A DNA stretch of 64,000 bases from Tricholomella constricta (lineage: Eukaryota > Basidiomycota > Agaricomycetes > Agaricales > Lyophyllaceae). A program made the position numbers and the translations under genes. The DNA lies in NCBI GenBank assembly GCA_013368375.1, contig JAACJP010000004.1, positions 1,736,001 to 1,800,000 on the forward strand. The letters are read 5' to 3'. A model generated the notes under the pieces. That model searched no databases. It saw only the letters and a program-made list of their open reading frames with translations, and had not been told where the DNA came from. Positions 43,441 to 55,720 of the stretch are shown here, piece by piece (the first letter of the stretch is position 1; every line of letters begins with the position of its first letter).

Positions 43441-44629
43441 TCCCTGTTATGGGGTGACCAAGTCAACATGCGACATAGTCGCATGATGCGAAGACCATTG
43501 CTTATTGTCGTTGCAGGCAGCGCAGGACTAGCCATGCTGAAGGTTCTACTCGACCTCTCAGAGTCAACGAGATAACAATGGAACATCATCTTGTTCGAAC
43601 AGCGCTATGATGTGGGTGGCGTTTGGTGAATACGCCTCACAGCAACGTCCCTCTCTCCACATCTGTCTCAACACCCGTCTTAAAGGTCTCGTGGACCGGA
43701 AAATCATTGCGGGCGAATGGGATATTGATTATTGGGATGCAAGTCGAAGAGCACGACATGCAAACTTTAATCGCCTCGTGGCGATGGGCAATTACCACCT
43801 GTCTTGGATCCCAAATTTCTACATGGGCTGGGCAGCAATTGATGACAACCCTGAAATTCAGCCTGAAATGGGAAATATATCGTGACGGTGTCTACTTAAT
43901 ACCATGTCGGCACCAGGAATCAAATGGTAGACACGGCGTCGCACACTGTGCCATATGCAAGCAGGGTATATTCTCGAGGTGGTATACTTACAGCTGACTT
44001 ACTGGAAGCTCGGACCTATATATTCATGAGGCCTGAACCTGATCCCAAGGCTCGATGCTAAACACCAGAGGAGCCGTCTTTTGAGAGTCTTTCGGGATGG
44101 AACGACTTGTGCGTGGATGCTGTCCTCCCGCTAATGGGAAAGCATTTTCTCGAGAACGGCCTCAATACAGATCGCCAAGCTCGCTGCAACGACTCGTATT
44201 CGGAGAGGCCGAGTACCCGTCACGTCTTTTCAATATATCGGGACATTTTTGCTTTCTCGGTTTCTGCGCTGGTATTTCATTAAGAACTATCCTTCCGATA
44301 TTGCGCAAAACTCGTTCGTCACACATGCGATCATGAAGGGCAGCCTTCTTCCGTCTTCAGACGAACTTAGAGATCTGGCTCAACGAGAGGAAGGCCTGTG
44401 CAAAGCTGAATACGACCGGTACAGTCTCGGGCATATCCTTGAAAGAGTGTCGTCGTGTAATGCAAATGAACGTTTTTCAGTGACATCTCGTCTCTTCTTT
44501 TCTGCTACTACGGAGAAAGCGATCCCGGAAGACGGTGCCAATTACGTCGAACAATGGAGGAGAGAGATATCTACATTCAGCTACCTCAGAGAAAGATGGA
44601 AACGAATAGATCATCGGGGCGCAACATGA
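43440..44629 (+). pseudogene. Decayed flavin-containing monooxygenase (FMO-like)
   Basis: Pieces of an FMO appear in order but in different frames. An FAD-binding start (RPLLIVVAGSAGLAMLKVLL) runs into an in-frame TAA, then ILFEQRYDVGGVW is followed by TGA. TPHSNVPLSTSVS lies in another frame. Next comes LNTRLKGLV...WDIDYWD... leading to NRLVAMGNYHLSWIPNF, the usual conserved block before the second half. The middle NADPH-binding part is not recognisable. The C-terminal part (HAIMKGSLLPSSDELRDLAQREE ... YVEQWRREIS...RERWKRI) is well preserved. No set of introns removes both early stops. The usual stretch between GGVW and the Tyr/Ala-Ser-Gln segment looks deleted. Confidence 0.65.
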
Positions 44630-44838
44630 AAATAGAGGGCGTCGAGATGGAGACACTAGGTCAGCCTCTGTATCATGCAGTGCATCAGTATAAGGCAAGG
44701 GAAGTGGGAGATGAGCCAATTCCTTTGGACGGCATTCTTCAAATCGTGGTGAATCACGTGTGCTGTCATCAGGGCCCACCCTAAATCAAGGTCCTGAGGT
44801 TCTCCATAAATTCGCAGACTCTTCTTTTAGTACACCTA

Positions 44839-45892
44839 ATGGTCAGTTTTCTCAGCTTACTACACTCCCGCATCTAATGTTTTGTCTTTGTGATAGCCCC
44901 CGAAACAGACCATTCGGAAGGAAGAATGGGATCGTCGGCTTCACGAAGTGCAGGTCACTAAGGAGTGAGTCTTTTTATTTCGTTTCTTATTTTCTTCAAG
45001 GATGAACAACAATTGGGAATCTCTCTGAACTTCATGAAGAGTATTCATAATTGCATGTATTATCTGAGCCCTCCTTTTCCTTCCCATTGCGCCTTTTTGA
45101 ATCATCTACTGATCCATGTTCTACAGTGACTTAAACCGCCTTATCATGGACTATCTCGTGATTGAAGGCTACAAGTCTGCGGCGGAAGAATTCAGTCAAG
45201 AGGCAGATATTACACCGCCGGTAGACTTTGAGAGCATTGAGAGCAGGATGAACATCCGGGAAGCCCTCCAACGAGGCGACATCGAGGATGCTATCACCAG
45301 AGTCAACGACCTGAATCCAGAGGTACGATTTGACTCTTTTAGACAGGCAAGAGTCAAAGGATTATAACGTTTCATGCACCACTCATAGGCCTTTCGAGGC
45401 CGGTGATGAAACTTGTAAACACCAAAACTTCAGTCTTCAATATGATACGACTCTTGTCTTTTCCTCTGTTGGATGCACGAAACTTTACTGATTCGTTTTT
45501 GTGGCTAGATATTAGACACGAATCCCGCACTCTACTTCCACTTACAACAGCAGAAACTTATTGAATACATACGCCAAGGGCGGATAGCAGACGCGCTTCA
45601 GTTTGCACAGTCAGAGTTGGCGCCGCGGGGAGAAGAAAGTCCCGAGTTTCTGTCTGAATTAGAACGAACGATGGCGCTTTTGGCATTTGAATCGTCGGCA
45701 ACAGCGCCTGCGGGGATATCGGAGCTGCTGTCGCCTGGGCAGCGGATGAAGACGGCGGGGGAGGTGAACGCGGCAATATTGGAGAGCCTGAGCCAAGGGA
45801 AGGAGGTGAAGCTTGTTGGGCTGCTGAAGCTGCTTGGGTGGGGGGAGCAGCTGTTGGAGGAAAAGGCGGAATATCCTCAGATGGGAGTGTAA
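44839..45892 (+). CDS. GID8: Gid8, subunit of the GID/CTLH E3 ubiquitin ligase
   Basis: About 215 residues. The first coding exon appears to hold only the ATG (44839-44841), followed by an intron ending GATAG. Then comes PPKQTIRKEEWDRRLHEVQV, and the next exon carries the LisH segment DLNRLIMDYLVIEGYKSAA. The CTLH domain follows (ESRMNIREALQRGDIEDAI ... YFHLQQQKLIEYIRQG), then CRA-type helices (ADALQFAQSELAPRGEES ... ELERTMALLAFE). In yeast the GID complex degrades gluconeogenic enzymes after glucose return. The intron between NPE and ILDTNPAL is about 190 nt, long for this genome. Domain order and length match the family. Confidence 0.9.
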
Positions 45893-46098
45893 CAGATAGT
45901 TTTATAATTAATGATGAAAGTTGAACAAGAAATCTTAGTCAGCTTCATTGAGTAGGGCGCCAACGTTGTGCAGACTGCGATTGCCGTGCGCGATTGGATT
46001 GCCCAGCCCCGTCGGTCGTGCCGTCGTGCTGCAAGCTGCTCTCGTCAGGCTCCTCCAGCCTCCTCCAGCCTTTGTTCTCTCCTTGACCACTACCTTCT

Positions 46099-49000
46099 AT
46101 GTCTGAGGATGCAAGAGGCGCACGAGCCCGCAACCGAATCCTCTATGTAGCCAACCCGAGCCCAGACTCGGACCCCAGCGACGACGACCACTCCCCACAA
46201 CCTATCTTCGTCTCCCAGCCATTGCTGCCCATCCGCGTCCCCCAAAAATCCCATTCTCCATACCACCCCGCCCCCCTCACCACCCATCTTCCACATCAGC
46301 CCTCATCACATCCCTCATTGTCCTCCCCCTCCAGCACCAGCTCACCCGCCCAGGAGGAGTCCACCCCGCCCCCCACCACCCCAGGTCTCCCCGTGCCACC
46401 CGTCGATCTCACCGCTGATGCCCTCGCGTCCTACGAGCCTGCCATTGCCGACAACAGGCCCTCCGTCGATGCCCCCCAAATTCACACTTCTCGCAAGGGC
46501 AAATTCATACAGACCCTCAAGTCTCCATTCCACAGTCGCCACAACCGTCCCCCTCCAGACACTCCTCCAAAGCGCCCACGAACAGTACGCCCCACCATTC
46601 TCCCTCAGTTTCAATCCACTCACTCACGCCTTTCTTTAGTCTCCCACAGTGTCCACCCCAGACTCTCTCAACAGCTTCAGTTCAACAAGCACTGTCTCTG
46701 GAAAGGTCCTCATTGTAGTCACCACCGACTCCGATTGGTATGTTACCGTTGACATTAGCGGAGCGCCGAGTGCAGCCTTTGTGCGAGAATGTATTTTTAA
46801 CAAGGTTTGTGCATTCAATCCGTACATCTGCTCCTCCTGACCCCTCTCCTTAGCTTAACATTCAAGATGATGATCAACTACGCTTTTCCATCTACCAAAC
46901 TGAAATGGGTGCTTATGCGATCGGCGATGCTCTGACGGACGAGAGGCTCTTTTCCCTTTGCCGCGACCACGGCGACTCCAAGGGCTCGCTCAAATTTTTC
47001 GTCTCACACTCTTCCGCGCCCGTCCATGAGCAGCCCGTACGTTCGCATTCTCCCACCGCCACTACCATCCCTCCTCCCGTCCTTCCATTCAATGCCAATC
47101 CAGCCCCTTTACGACCCAAACGCCGCTCACGACAAGAAAGTATATCCTCTGCGAGCGAACAATACCCGCTTGAGGCGAACGGTGGATACGAAGCGGACCT
47201 CGACAACCCGGACCGTGACACGTACAAACCAACACCGCAACCTCATCCTCTTCCTTCTCCTCCTCAACAGCACGCATCCACAAATTCATTCATCAACCCT
47301 CCACCGTCTCCTAGGCATGCACGCCGACCAAACGGGCAGCTCCCGCGATCTAGTTCGCCTCACGTTCGCCCTCTAAGGACGAATACACCACCTCCACCAT
47401 CGGAGAGTACTCGAAATGACCTCGGCGCCCATGATCCGAGGCAATATACAAGTCTGCCTCCACCACCGCCGCTCTCACCCAACCGCTCAACTTTCATGCC
47501 CGACGATAACACGCTGTCGCCTCCGACACATCGACATGGTCGTTCGGGATCAGACGCCGCAGCCGAACGCGAGCAAGCCCTGAGGGCGGCCGAACAACAG
47601 TATGAAAATGTTGGAAGGCAATGGAGGACTCGGCAGCAGCACGCCATGGGAGGAAGGCTGAGAACAGAGCCCTCGAAGGAAAGCCTATCTCCTCAGAAAG
47701 AGCCTAGACGGAAACGATATCCAAGCGAAGTGGAGAACCAGGCCGGCCGATCTGATTCATGGGTATTTGTACCCTCTTTAAACAGTCGCTCCAATGATCA
47801 GGAGCTTTCACCACCTTCTCAAGAGGCGCGTTCCAAAGCCCCAACCTCTCGTTCTGGACCTCGCCAACCCCAGCCTCCCCCCGCGCGATTTAAAATCACG
47901 TCTCCATATACCGGTCGCCCTCTCGCACTCCCAAATCCTCCTCGCCAACCACCACCTGTTCCGGTAGTATCTAACGAAGTACGAGCATCCGCTCCGCGGC
48001 CCGCAGGTGTGCCTATTCCATCCAGATATTTTGCTTGGAGAGGGGAGGAACGAGGAGAACAGAAAGCAATGCCGTCGTCTGCGAGTCAGTGGAGTCGTCT
48101 CACAAAGGGCACCAAGAGCATGGACAACCTCCGAGCGGCAGCGTACAACAACCACCCTGCCACGTTACAGCCAGGTGGTGCACGGCGCGGTCCTCCTCAG
48201 CTGCCGATGACACGGCCGACACCCCCAGTCCCATCGTATTCATCGTATTCACCAGGATTGCCCAAGTCCTACGAACCTCCGCGACCAGCAGTAAGGCCAC
48301 TTCCTGTACAAGGGACACTCCATGGTAACAATAGTAATATCGACTTGGGCCGAGATACCTACAGCAGCTCCAAGGGAACAGCTTATTTCGGCACTCTCAT
48401 GTCGCCTAACCAAGAACCATACCCGCGTCCTCAGTCAGCGTTTGGAGACTCTATGACATCTCCCACTCGGAAGCCACAGCGCCTCCAGTCACCCACATAT
48501 GGCAGCATTGACTCCGGAGAGTCTAATCGGTCCCCCCGCGGAACATCTCCCAGTTACCCATACCACTCGACCCATCATTCCGGTTCCAAGTTGGATAACA
48601 GTTATGGCAGCCGCTCTGACCGGTCGTCGGATGCGCAGAGCGGAGCAGAGACATCCTATACCACACCTCCACGCACACCGATCAGTCCTCGGAGCCCCCT
48701 TTATCCAGGCCGGGAGAAGAATGCAGGTTCCTCGAGACCCTCGACATCGGACAGCAAACTCAACGGGATGAACGAAAGTCACCGTGGCTCGGAGTCTACC
48801 TTGAGGCAGGAGGACCAGGCGTTTTTCTCGACTTTAATCAGTCAGAACACGGACGGCACAATCATAGCATCCCGTGTAGCAGAAAGCGAGAAAGCTTTGC
48901 GCTCAGAGACACCGCCGCCGTCATCTACAACCTCTGAAATGTCCGAGTCGACATTCCTCAACCAGTACGAGCAGGAGTTGGACAGCGGTGGCGACGATAT

Positions 49001-50773
49001 GGGAACTACCATCTGGAAGAAACGCCCTACGGCGGAAGCAGAGAGACCCAAGTCGATACTGCGACCCCCATTGAAACTAGATACGGCCTCAACCGATTTC
49101 AGAGAAGAGAAACCTTCCAATACGTCCACGCAGGTCCAACATGCGACATTTGTTTCTCCAACGCCCCCAGCTTCCCATCGACCTGTCACTCCGCCGAAGC
49201 CGCAGAGACGTGTCAAGGGTGAACGGGGTTCAAGGGGTAGCACCTTTACTGACCGGCAGAGCTCCACCTGGGCACCGCGACCCCCTCCGGAAGATGTATA
49301 TGAGCGTCTGGAAGAGTTCTTCCCAGAACACGATCTCGATAAACCAGTCATTGAGGCCAACTCAGGTGGAACCTCGCCGACCACGGCAGAGCCTGCCATC
49401 CCTGCTCCTCCAGTAGCTGCGCCGCCCGAGAAGTTGCGCATCCGAGGGAAAAAGTCCATCCGTATCGTTGCCGAGGAGCATAAGAAACTTATTGACCGTA
49501 CGTCGCGCGCGGATCCTACTTCTTATTCGAATGTCATCCGTAAGAGGAGTACGAAGTTGTGGGGAAGCAAGCTGGAAGAGGTCACGACCGCCCAGGCGAA
49601 GATGCAATCAGGACAACCAGTACCGGAGTCTCCTTCTGGGGGTAGTAAGTGCTCGTTACAAATCTTCCAATGGTCCTCACTGACCTTGAGATATAGCTAC
49701 GTTCAAGTGGGTTCGAGGGGAGCTGATTGGGCGGGGGACTTATGGGCGCGTTTATCTTGCTCTCAATGCGACGACCGGGGAGATGATTGCGGTCAAGCAA
49801 GTTGAGATGCCTAGGACTGCCAGCGACAAGAACGATTCACGGCAGGTCACCGTCGTGCAAGCCCTAAAGATGGAGAGCGAGACCTTGAAAGACCTCGATC
49901 ATCCGAATATCGTGCAGTACCTGGGCTTCGAGGAGACCCCAGACAACCTAAGCATGTAAGTCTACGCCCCACGCCATGACCGTCCGTCTTGAGCCTTGTT
50001 CACATGCTTGCAGTTTCCTGGAATATGTTCCTGGAGGCTCTATTGGTAGTTGCCTTTTAAAGCACGGCAAGTTTGATGAGAATGTGACAAAGTCGTTCAC
50101 AAGCCAGATTCTGGCTGGGCTGGAGTATCTCCATTCTAAAGGAATCCTTCATCGCGTACGAGCGTTCATGTGCCCAACGATTTTCCATACATCCTCACAA
50201 TCGTTTGCTTGCAGGACTTGAAAGCCGACAATATTCTCGTGGAGATGTCCGGAGTTTGTAAGATCTCTGATTTTGGGATATCGAAGAGAACAGACGATGC
50301 CAGTGGAGGAGCCTTTACAGCCATGCAGGGCACTGTCTTTTGGATGGCGCCAGAAGTCATCAACACTCAAAAGAAGGGGTATAACTTCAAGATTGATATC
50401 TGGAGTGTAGGATGCGTCGTGCTTGAGATGTGGGCAGGTATGCGTCCTTGGATGGGTGATGAGGCAGTGGCAGTGATGTTCAAGGTACGACTTATGCACG
50501 CGTTGGGTTCCGATCTTTGGGGACTAATATTCCTTTCCAGCTGTATCAATCAAAGCTACCACCACCTGTTCCCGAGGATGTTGTTCTGTCAGAGCTTGCC
50601 GATGATTTCCGACGGAAGTGTTTTGCAATGTGAGCGCTTATGATACCTGATAAAATTTGAAAATTTGTCTGATTTGTTCCACCAGTAACCCCGAGGAGCG
50701 GCCCACCTCAGCAGAGCTCCGCATGCATCCGTATCTCATTCTCCCACCGGATTGGGTTTTCACGGACTTTTAA
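46099..50773 (+). CDS. BCK1: Bck1-type MAP kinase kinase kinase (cell wall integrity pathway)
   Basis: About 1,400 residues. The N-terminus is Pro/Ser-rich, followed by a compact segment ([20 protein letters not shown] ... [20 protein letters not shown]) with a ubiquitin/RA-like look. A disordered region of roughly 900 residues is rich in Ser, Pro, Arg. The kinase domain starts after an intron at about 49645-49694: [13 protein letters not shown] (P-loop), [10 protein letters not shown] (Lys), [12 protein letters not shown] (catalytic loop split by an intron), DFGISKR and [10 protein letters not shown] (activation/APE). It ends near [10 protein letters not shown]. The fold and the [10 protein letters not shown] motif match Ste11-family MAPKKKs of the Bck1/Mkh1 branch, which act below Pkc1 in cell-wall stress signalling. 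Confidence 0.9.
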
Positions 50774-52344
50774 GTAGGATTGAATCCATACTAACCCTCA
50801 TCTACAACATGTACACTCTTCTTTTCACTGCGCATCCATCCATTCACTTGTTCTGGTATCATTCTAGCTACGCCTGACCGTGTTCTCTTGACTTCATACC
50901 ATTCACCCATTATAGCCCTACGCTAACCACTGATCTGTAGCAATCTAATGTCCTAATGCCCATGGTGTCATTGTTACAGAATTTTACTTTTTTCCGAGTC
51001 CTTGCATAACCTATTCCTCAATCGCCTACTTCAACACGATGCCAGAGGAGAACCGCGAAGACGATCCAGCTCGTACAGCAACAGCTACTTTGACACGCAC
51101 GCGAAAGCCGCACAGGGAACTTTCAATGCTGATCAGCGCTGGGACGATGCCGGAGATCTGAGGTAAGAGTTCTTGATCACTCAAGTACACTTGATTTAAT
51201 GTTCACTTTCCTCAGAATAGACCGCGCAGCAGCTTTCGATGCAGAAACTTGTCGCGGATTTTTCTCGTGGCCAGACTGCGCGATGGAAACTTCAGACTCG
51301 GAGAGTCGGGGTGCCATGCAGGCGCCACCAAGGGTAATTAGGACTGGCTTGAACTTATTTGGATCTTACGCGGGCATCGTCACAATCTTCGCGGACCCGG
51401 AATGGCAACCCTCGTCGTCTCGCAAGCGAACAGGCTTGGGGACGCGGCCAATCAAAGTTATTTGCGGCCCAACTCCAAGGAAATACAATATTTAGATGTA
51501 ACGGTGTGGCGCCGCGCGCGTAATGGACTTGTTCTTTAATTTCGGGACCGCTGCGGGTGATGCATGCATCCATTCCAAAGTTGATTTGATTATGTATTAT
51601 CATTCATAATTCAATGGTTCTGTTGCATCCGAGATACTGACGCCACGGCCACAATCTTTTCATCGTCATCAAAGACAAGTAATATTCATACACAGTCCTA
51701 GGCCAGCTACTGTGCCCAGAAATCATGGGAAGCAACCAATATTCTTTCAGAGCTGAAGGACTCTTGACGTTGGCCAGGCCAGTATCAGTCAAGCAAGGAT
51801 TGACACACACCCATTCTACGCATAGGCGAGTCCTCGCGGATCCTAAGGCAGGATTCTGGCATTCAGAAAATAAATGCTAATCCTACGCTGCATTGTTTCG
51901 CCGGTTTTATGTAATGTCCTCTGGGACTTCAGCGTTTCGACAGGTTCGGTTCACATCAGCTCGGTGAAATATGCAGTGGAGGTTGTTCTGGCTTAACCAG
52001 CAGCTTATATAGAGAAGTGGGCCTTGCAGCCATCGAACCTGATGCATTGATGGCTCGCTAGATCGCTAGTGTCTTTCGGCTGGCGTGGGAATGTCATTGA
52101 ATATGTCAAAGTGTGTAAAATGCGTGGACGAAAGCTTCTGTTTGTGAAGTCATTACTACAAAACCGATTAGCTATTGCTGCTAGTCACTGATACATGGGA
52201 AGGGCCAGCCCAACGCGTATACGTCGACGTTGCACCTGGTTTAGAGTGTAACTCTTTGCTGTCGTATTGCAGCTGCACCAGATACAGTAAAGAGACGAAG
52301 TAATCGCGCCCGGGGAGTCAGGTTTGAGATAGTTGGCGAGCTTT
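50774..52344. other. Gene-poor gap
   Basis: The longest stretch without an assigned gene. Apart from the coding-like segment at 51000-51350 listed separately, I see only short frames. No transposon ends, terminal repeats or tRNA were noticed. Confidence 0.5.
51000..51350 (+). other. Coding-like remnant or unrecognised small gene
   Basis: One frame reads SSSYSNSYFDTHAKAAQGTF then NADQRWDDAGDLR up to a good GTAAG donor at about 51162. After an acceptor at about 51218, another frame reads TAQQLSMQKLVADFSRGQTA. The two look protein-like but do not join in phase by the visible splice sites, and no start codon fits. I cannot say whether this is a degraded gene or a small gene with an exon I missed. 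Confidence 0.25.
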
Positions 52345-53594
52345 TTAGCCCCGGACACTGACGGTATGGTTCGACAAGGAGGCCAATGCGTAGCCGAGCA
52401 CGTCACCTGAAGTGCCGTCAGGTGCCAAGACGCCTATCTCATCTGCATCCCGATAAACAATATCTATCCACTCGGCAGCACCAGAGAGATGAGCTACTTT
52501 GCAGCACGTAGCGTGTAAGGCAAGAAGCTCGGGCGCGGGGACAGGAAGATAATCTGGATCCTTAGTTGTGAATGTGACGAATTGGCGCGCGTCCCTAAGA
52601 GGAATTGGGCCGAAAAATTTGGCTTCGTAACGATCTTTCTGGGACTATAATGACACGGCACCCCAACGAGTGTTTATGGCTCAGAGAATACATAGTGATA
52701 TCAAAACTCACAGTGGCTTCCAAGTAGAATTTCAGCCGATTAAACGCATCGTGCATATTGCGCTCCATGGTCATGACATTGGTCAAGGAATGAACTTTTT
52801 CCCCATTGAAGCTGCTGATGTCGTAGCGGAACCGCGAGAGGACGGCCAGTATGGAGGCAGAATAGTCAAGCTGGTAAGTGATTTGCTCAGCATAATACGA
52901 AATGTCCACACCGACCCACCTTAGGGTTCTGTTCAGATTTAGGGTTCACGCCAAAGAACGTGGCCTCTGGAACGATGTGGGCACACTCTGTGCGGATTGC
53001 AAATTCCGGCGGCGGATCCTCTGGGACGTTAGAGTCGATTAAACCCGTTGCGACACATGTCCAGTTGTCTCGAATGAGAGCCTGTGGAAGGTAAGCACGA
53101 GAAACAGAGTGAGGAGTAAAGTTGCCTTGTTTACTGACGCGATCCTTGGCATCCTTGTGATTCTTGGGGGCCTCACGAATATCGACTTTCACCTGTCTTT
53201 TCACAGCCTCGAAGGTCTTGACGGGTGCGCGCTGGAATTTGGCGTTCGACCTTTGAACTTCTCGACTAGAGAGGAAAGACGAAACATTAACCTGGCATCC
53301 AGCATCCAAAGAGAACTCACAAGGTAAGATGACGTAGCGTTCGAAGGATGACCCGAGATTGACAAGGTCGCTCTCATCCTTGCACGAGAGTATGCACTTG
53401 GTGACTTCCATGCGAACGTCTTGATTGGGTGCATTGAGCAGCAAGAAACCGAGAATTATGACACAGCGTAGTTTGCCCGCAATCGCGGTGAATTCCTTTT
53501 CATACTCGAGACAAATGAGGTAAGCCTTCACATCGCTAGCCTCATTGACTATACGTTGCGCTTGGGGATCGTCGAGGGCTGGAAGAGGAGGCAT
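52345..53594 (-). CDS. HNH_2-type nuclease-domain protein
   Basis: Three exons give about 370 residues. The start MPPLPALDD is the first in-frame ATG; further upstream only GTG is found. After an N-terminal helical part comes the HNH_2-like core: ALIRDNWTCVATG, then ECAHIVPEATFF, and further on MTMERNMHDAFNRLKFYLEAT followed, after an intron, by RYEAKFFG. This order (xCxxTG, then ECAHI, a late helix with MExxxHxxF) is that of a fungal HNH family common in basidiomycetes. The His in ECAHI is present; the last metal-ligand position is not obvious. The C-terminal 70 residues contain ELLALHATCCKVAHLSGAAE, typical of the family. A nuclease role is inferred; cellular function is unknown. Confidence 0.75.
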
Positions 53595-53843
53595 ATGACT
53601 GACACAATGTGGGTTGTTTCTTGCATCGAGCACTTGACATTTTGTGACTGTTCCTGAGTAGCCGGGGTGGCGATGACGTATTGGCTAATGACTCAACCCA
53701 CGAGGGGAACAAGAAATCGACCTATGGAGTGGATGTTCAAAGTGTACTGTATAGATCTCGTTCAGTGTGACACATCACACGCCGTCATTCGTTATGATCG
53801 TTATGATAACCTCTGGTATGATACCACTGTCGCTCGACGGCTC

Positions 53844-54646
53844 CTATGCTCTATTCCACTCGCTTTCGAATTCAGAGACACCAACAGGCAACGCCGCCTG
53901 AAAGACCATAATCAGCCAATGCAGGGACCAAAATGTAACGATTGGAGAAACCTTTTCATCATAATCGTTCCATTCCCCATCTGTCAAGTCGACTTCGGAA
54001 AAGATAGTGCCGTTCGTTCCTTCACATTTCCAAATGCCCTGAATGAGAACAAGGAAAGTCAGAACCTCAGTTTTTTCTACCGAAAATCAGCAGTACGCGG
54101 GGGTCAAAGCCCACAAACTCTAAGCCGCGACATTCAACAACCAAAAGAGGTGCGAATTGGCCATTTTCAGCCGCGTATGGCTTATTAGGGGTCGGCTCAA
54201 ACTTGGCAGAACTTTCGCGCCTGCCTGCTCGCCCATCAATCAAGACGAAAAGTGCGAATAAAAGTATTGACGCACACATCCCGCAGCGCCAGACAAAGTT
54301 GGCTGTGCTGCCTTTACCGCCGGAAACGTCACGCTCTTCCTGTACGCGGCGTTCATGACCTGACAGAAGTAGAAGAGCACCCTTACTTTGCGATTCAGAG
54401 ATACAAGTTTGGGATGAATTTCGTGACAACTATTACATTTCACCTACGAAGAAGGTGTGAGATCCAATGACAGTGTGGACTAAAGATTTAGAAAGGGAAC
54501 TTTGAAGAAATATTCGAAATCATCCGAGGCTGGGGCCAGAGCCGAGATGTTCTCCAGCTCTGCCTTTATCGATAGTTGGAGCCGCTTTGGATATAAAGTT
54601 TCTTTAAAAAATAGTTAGTCGACATTGACAAGTGACTTACGACCAT
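53844..54646 (-). CDS. CZIB: CZIB (DUF866/UPF0587) zinc-binding protein
   Basis: Six small exons and about 165 residues. After the two-codon first exon (M-V) the sequence runs RLQLSIKAELENISALAP, FEYFFKVKCNSCHEIHPK with the first CxxC pair, VSLNRKEERDVSGGKGSTA, and VWRCGMCARESSAKFEPT with the second CxxC pair (restored by an intron with donor GTCAAT). Then come LVVECRGLEFVGFDPR and the tail GIWKCEGTNGTIFSEVDLTD / NDYDEKAALPVGVSEFESEW. This matches the family of human C1orf123, in which two CxxC pairs bind zinc and copper-binding or redox roles are discussed. The gene is divergent from mS35 (start codons 132 bp apart, if mS35 starts at 54779). Confidence 0.82.
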
Positions 54647-54778
54647 GAGCGTTGCTGATACTAATCAAATCGGAGAAAGATAACCAAGTTGTGGCCTGTT
54701 TGACCAAGCTTTGCGATGGCTTCGAATGCTTACAGTATTTTTTCTGACACTGCCGCGACGGGACTCGTTCAGGAAGAA

Positions 54779-55648
54779 ATGACCTCGTGCATTGGCCGTC
54801 TTATACGCAACCATGCTACTCCCCGCCATTCAATTGCATCCACATCAGCCATAAGGCACTTTTCCGCGTCTTCCACCGTATTGGCACGTCGAGCAAAGCC
54901 AGAGGAAAAACTCACCGCAGACCAAGCATTTGACTTGCTGGATGATGAGTACGACGACGATGACACGACCTCAGCTGGTCATATGATGCTCAGGCAGCAG
55001 CGCCAGGTGATGTACTACCTAAGGCTCATAGAACACGAAATGCCTAAGCTTGTCGGTGAGCCAAGTCGTCCTGGGTTATTTGAACTCATATTGATACCAT
55101 GCAGCGTACCGCAAACCATTCGTTCCCCCTTCACCCGCTACACCTGTAATCGTTCGTTCTTTGGACTATGCTGGAGAGGAACACCCAGCAACCACGAAAC
55201 GCGTTGTTGTAGTATCGGTGGACGAGCTGCCTCTGCGAGACGCGCTTGCTGTTCACAAGTTCAAACTTTTGGCTGGTACAAGGTGGACACCAAATCCTCC
55301 TGCCGACGCTGGGATTAGTGGGCTTCAAATATGGCGGAACGGATTCGTGAAAATATCATGTGAGGACTTCCCGAAGGCATCGATGAATCTTAAGTGGGCT
55401 AGCGACACATTGGACAAATTAATTTCGGTGGCCAATGTACGTCGAACCGCATTTTTCCTTTTCTTCACATTCTCACACATCTTGTAAAGGACAAAAAAGA
55501 CACCTTCAAGAACGTGCCACTTGATTTACGTCATCTGCGTTCAAAGATACGAAAGGCCAAGCAAGGAGATCACCTTCGCGGCCGTATCCTTAACCGGCCA
55601 TCATTAATGGACTTTCCGCGAGAGTGGTTGCCTGGACATAAATCATGA
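54779..55648 (+). CDS. RSM24: Mitochondrial small ribosomal subunit protein mS35
   Basis: Three to four exons and about 270 residues. From Met at 54779 the N-terminus CIGRLIRNHATPRHSIAS is basic and hydroxylated, a mitochondrial presequence; a frame-compatible ATG at 54716 would add 21 residues. The conserved mS35 core is YRKPFVPPSPATPVIVRSLD, followed by VVVVSVDELPLRDALAVHKF, LLAGTRWTP...GFVKISCEDFP and ASMNLKWASDTLDKLI. The last exon is basic and ends FPREWLPGHKS. This is the protein of the mitoribosome small subunit called Rsm24 in yeast. Confidence 0.85.
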
Positions 55649-55720
55649 TTTGTTCTATAATTTCTAATATCAGTAGACTCCGTGCCCCGAAACGAGAACA
55701 TTCGTCGATCATTCAACAGA

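Noticed and set aside
48842..49459. Minus-strand frame of 205 codons inside the Bck1 gene
   Set aside because: Antisense shadow of the Ser/Pro-rich linker of Bck1.
53667..54188. Plus-strand open frame of 173 codons
   Set aside because: It overlaps the CZIB gene on the other strand, whose six exons match a known family. The plus frame has no domain or codon pattern of its own.
54582..54643. Apparent frame break at the start of the CZIB gene
   Set aside because: Using the acceptor ending CCAAAG joins the two-codon exon M-V to RLQLSIKAELEN and removes the stop, so the gene is intact.
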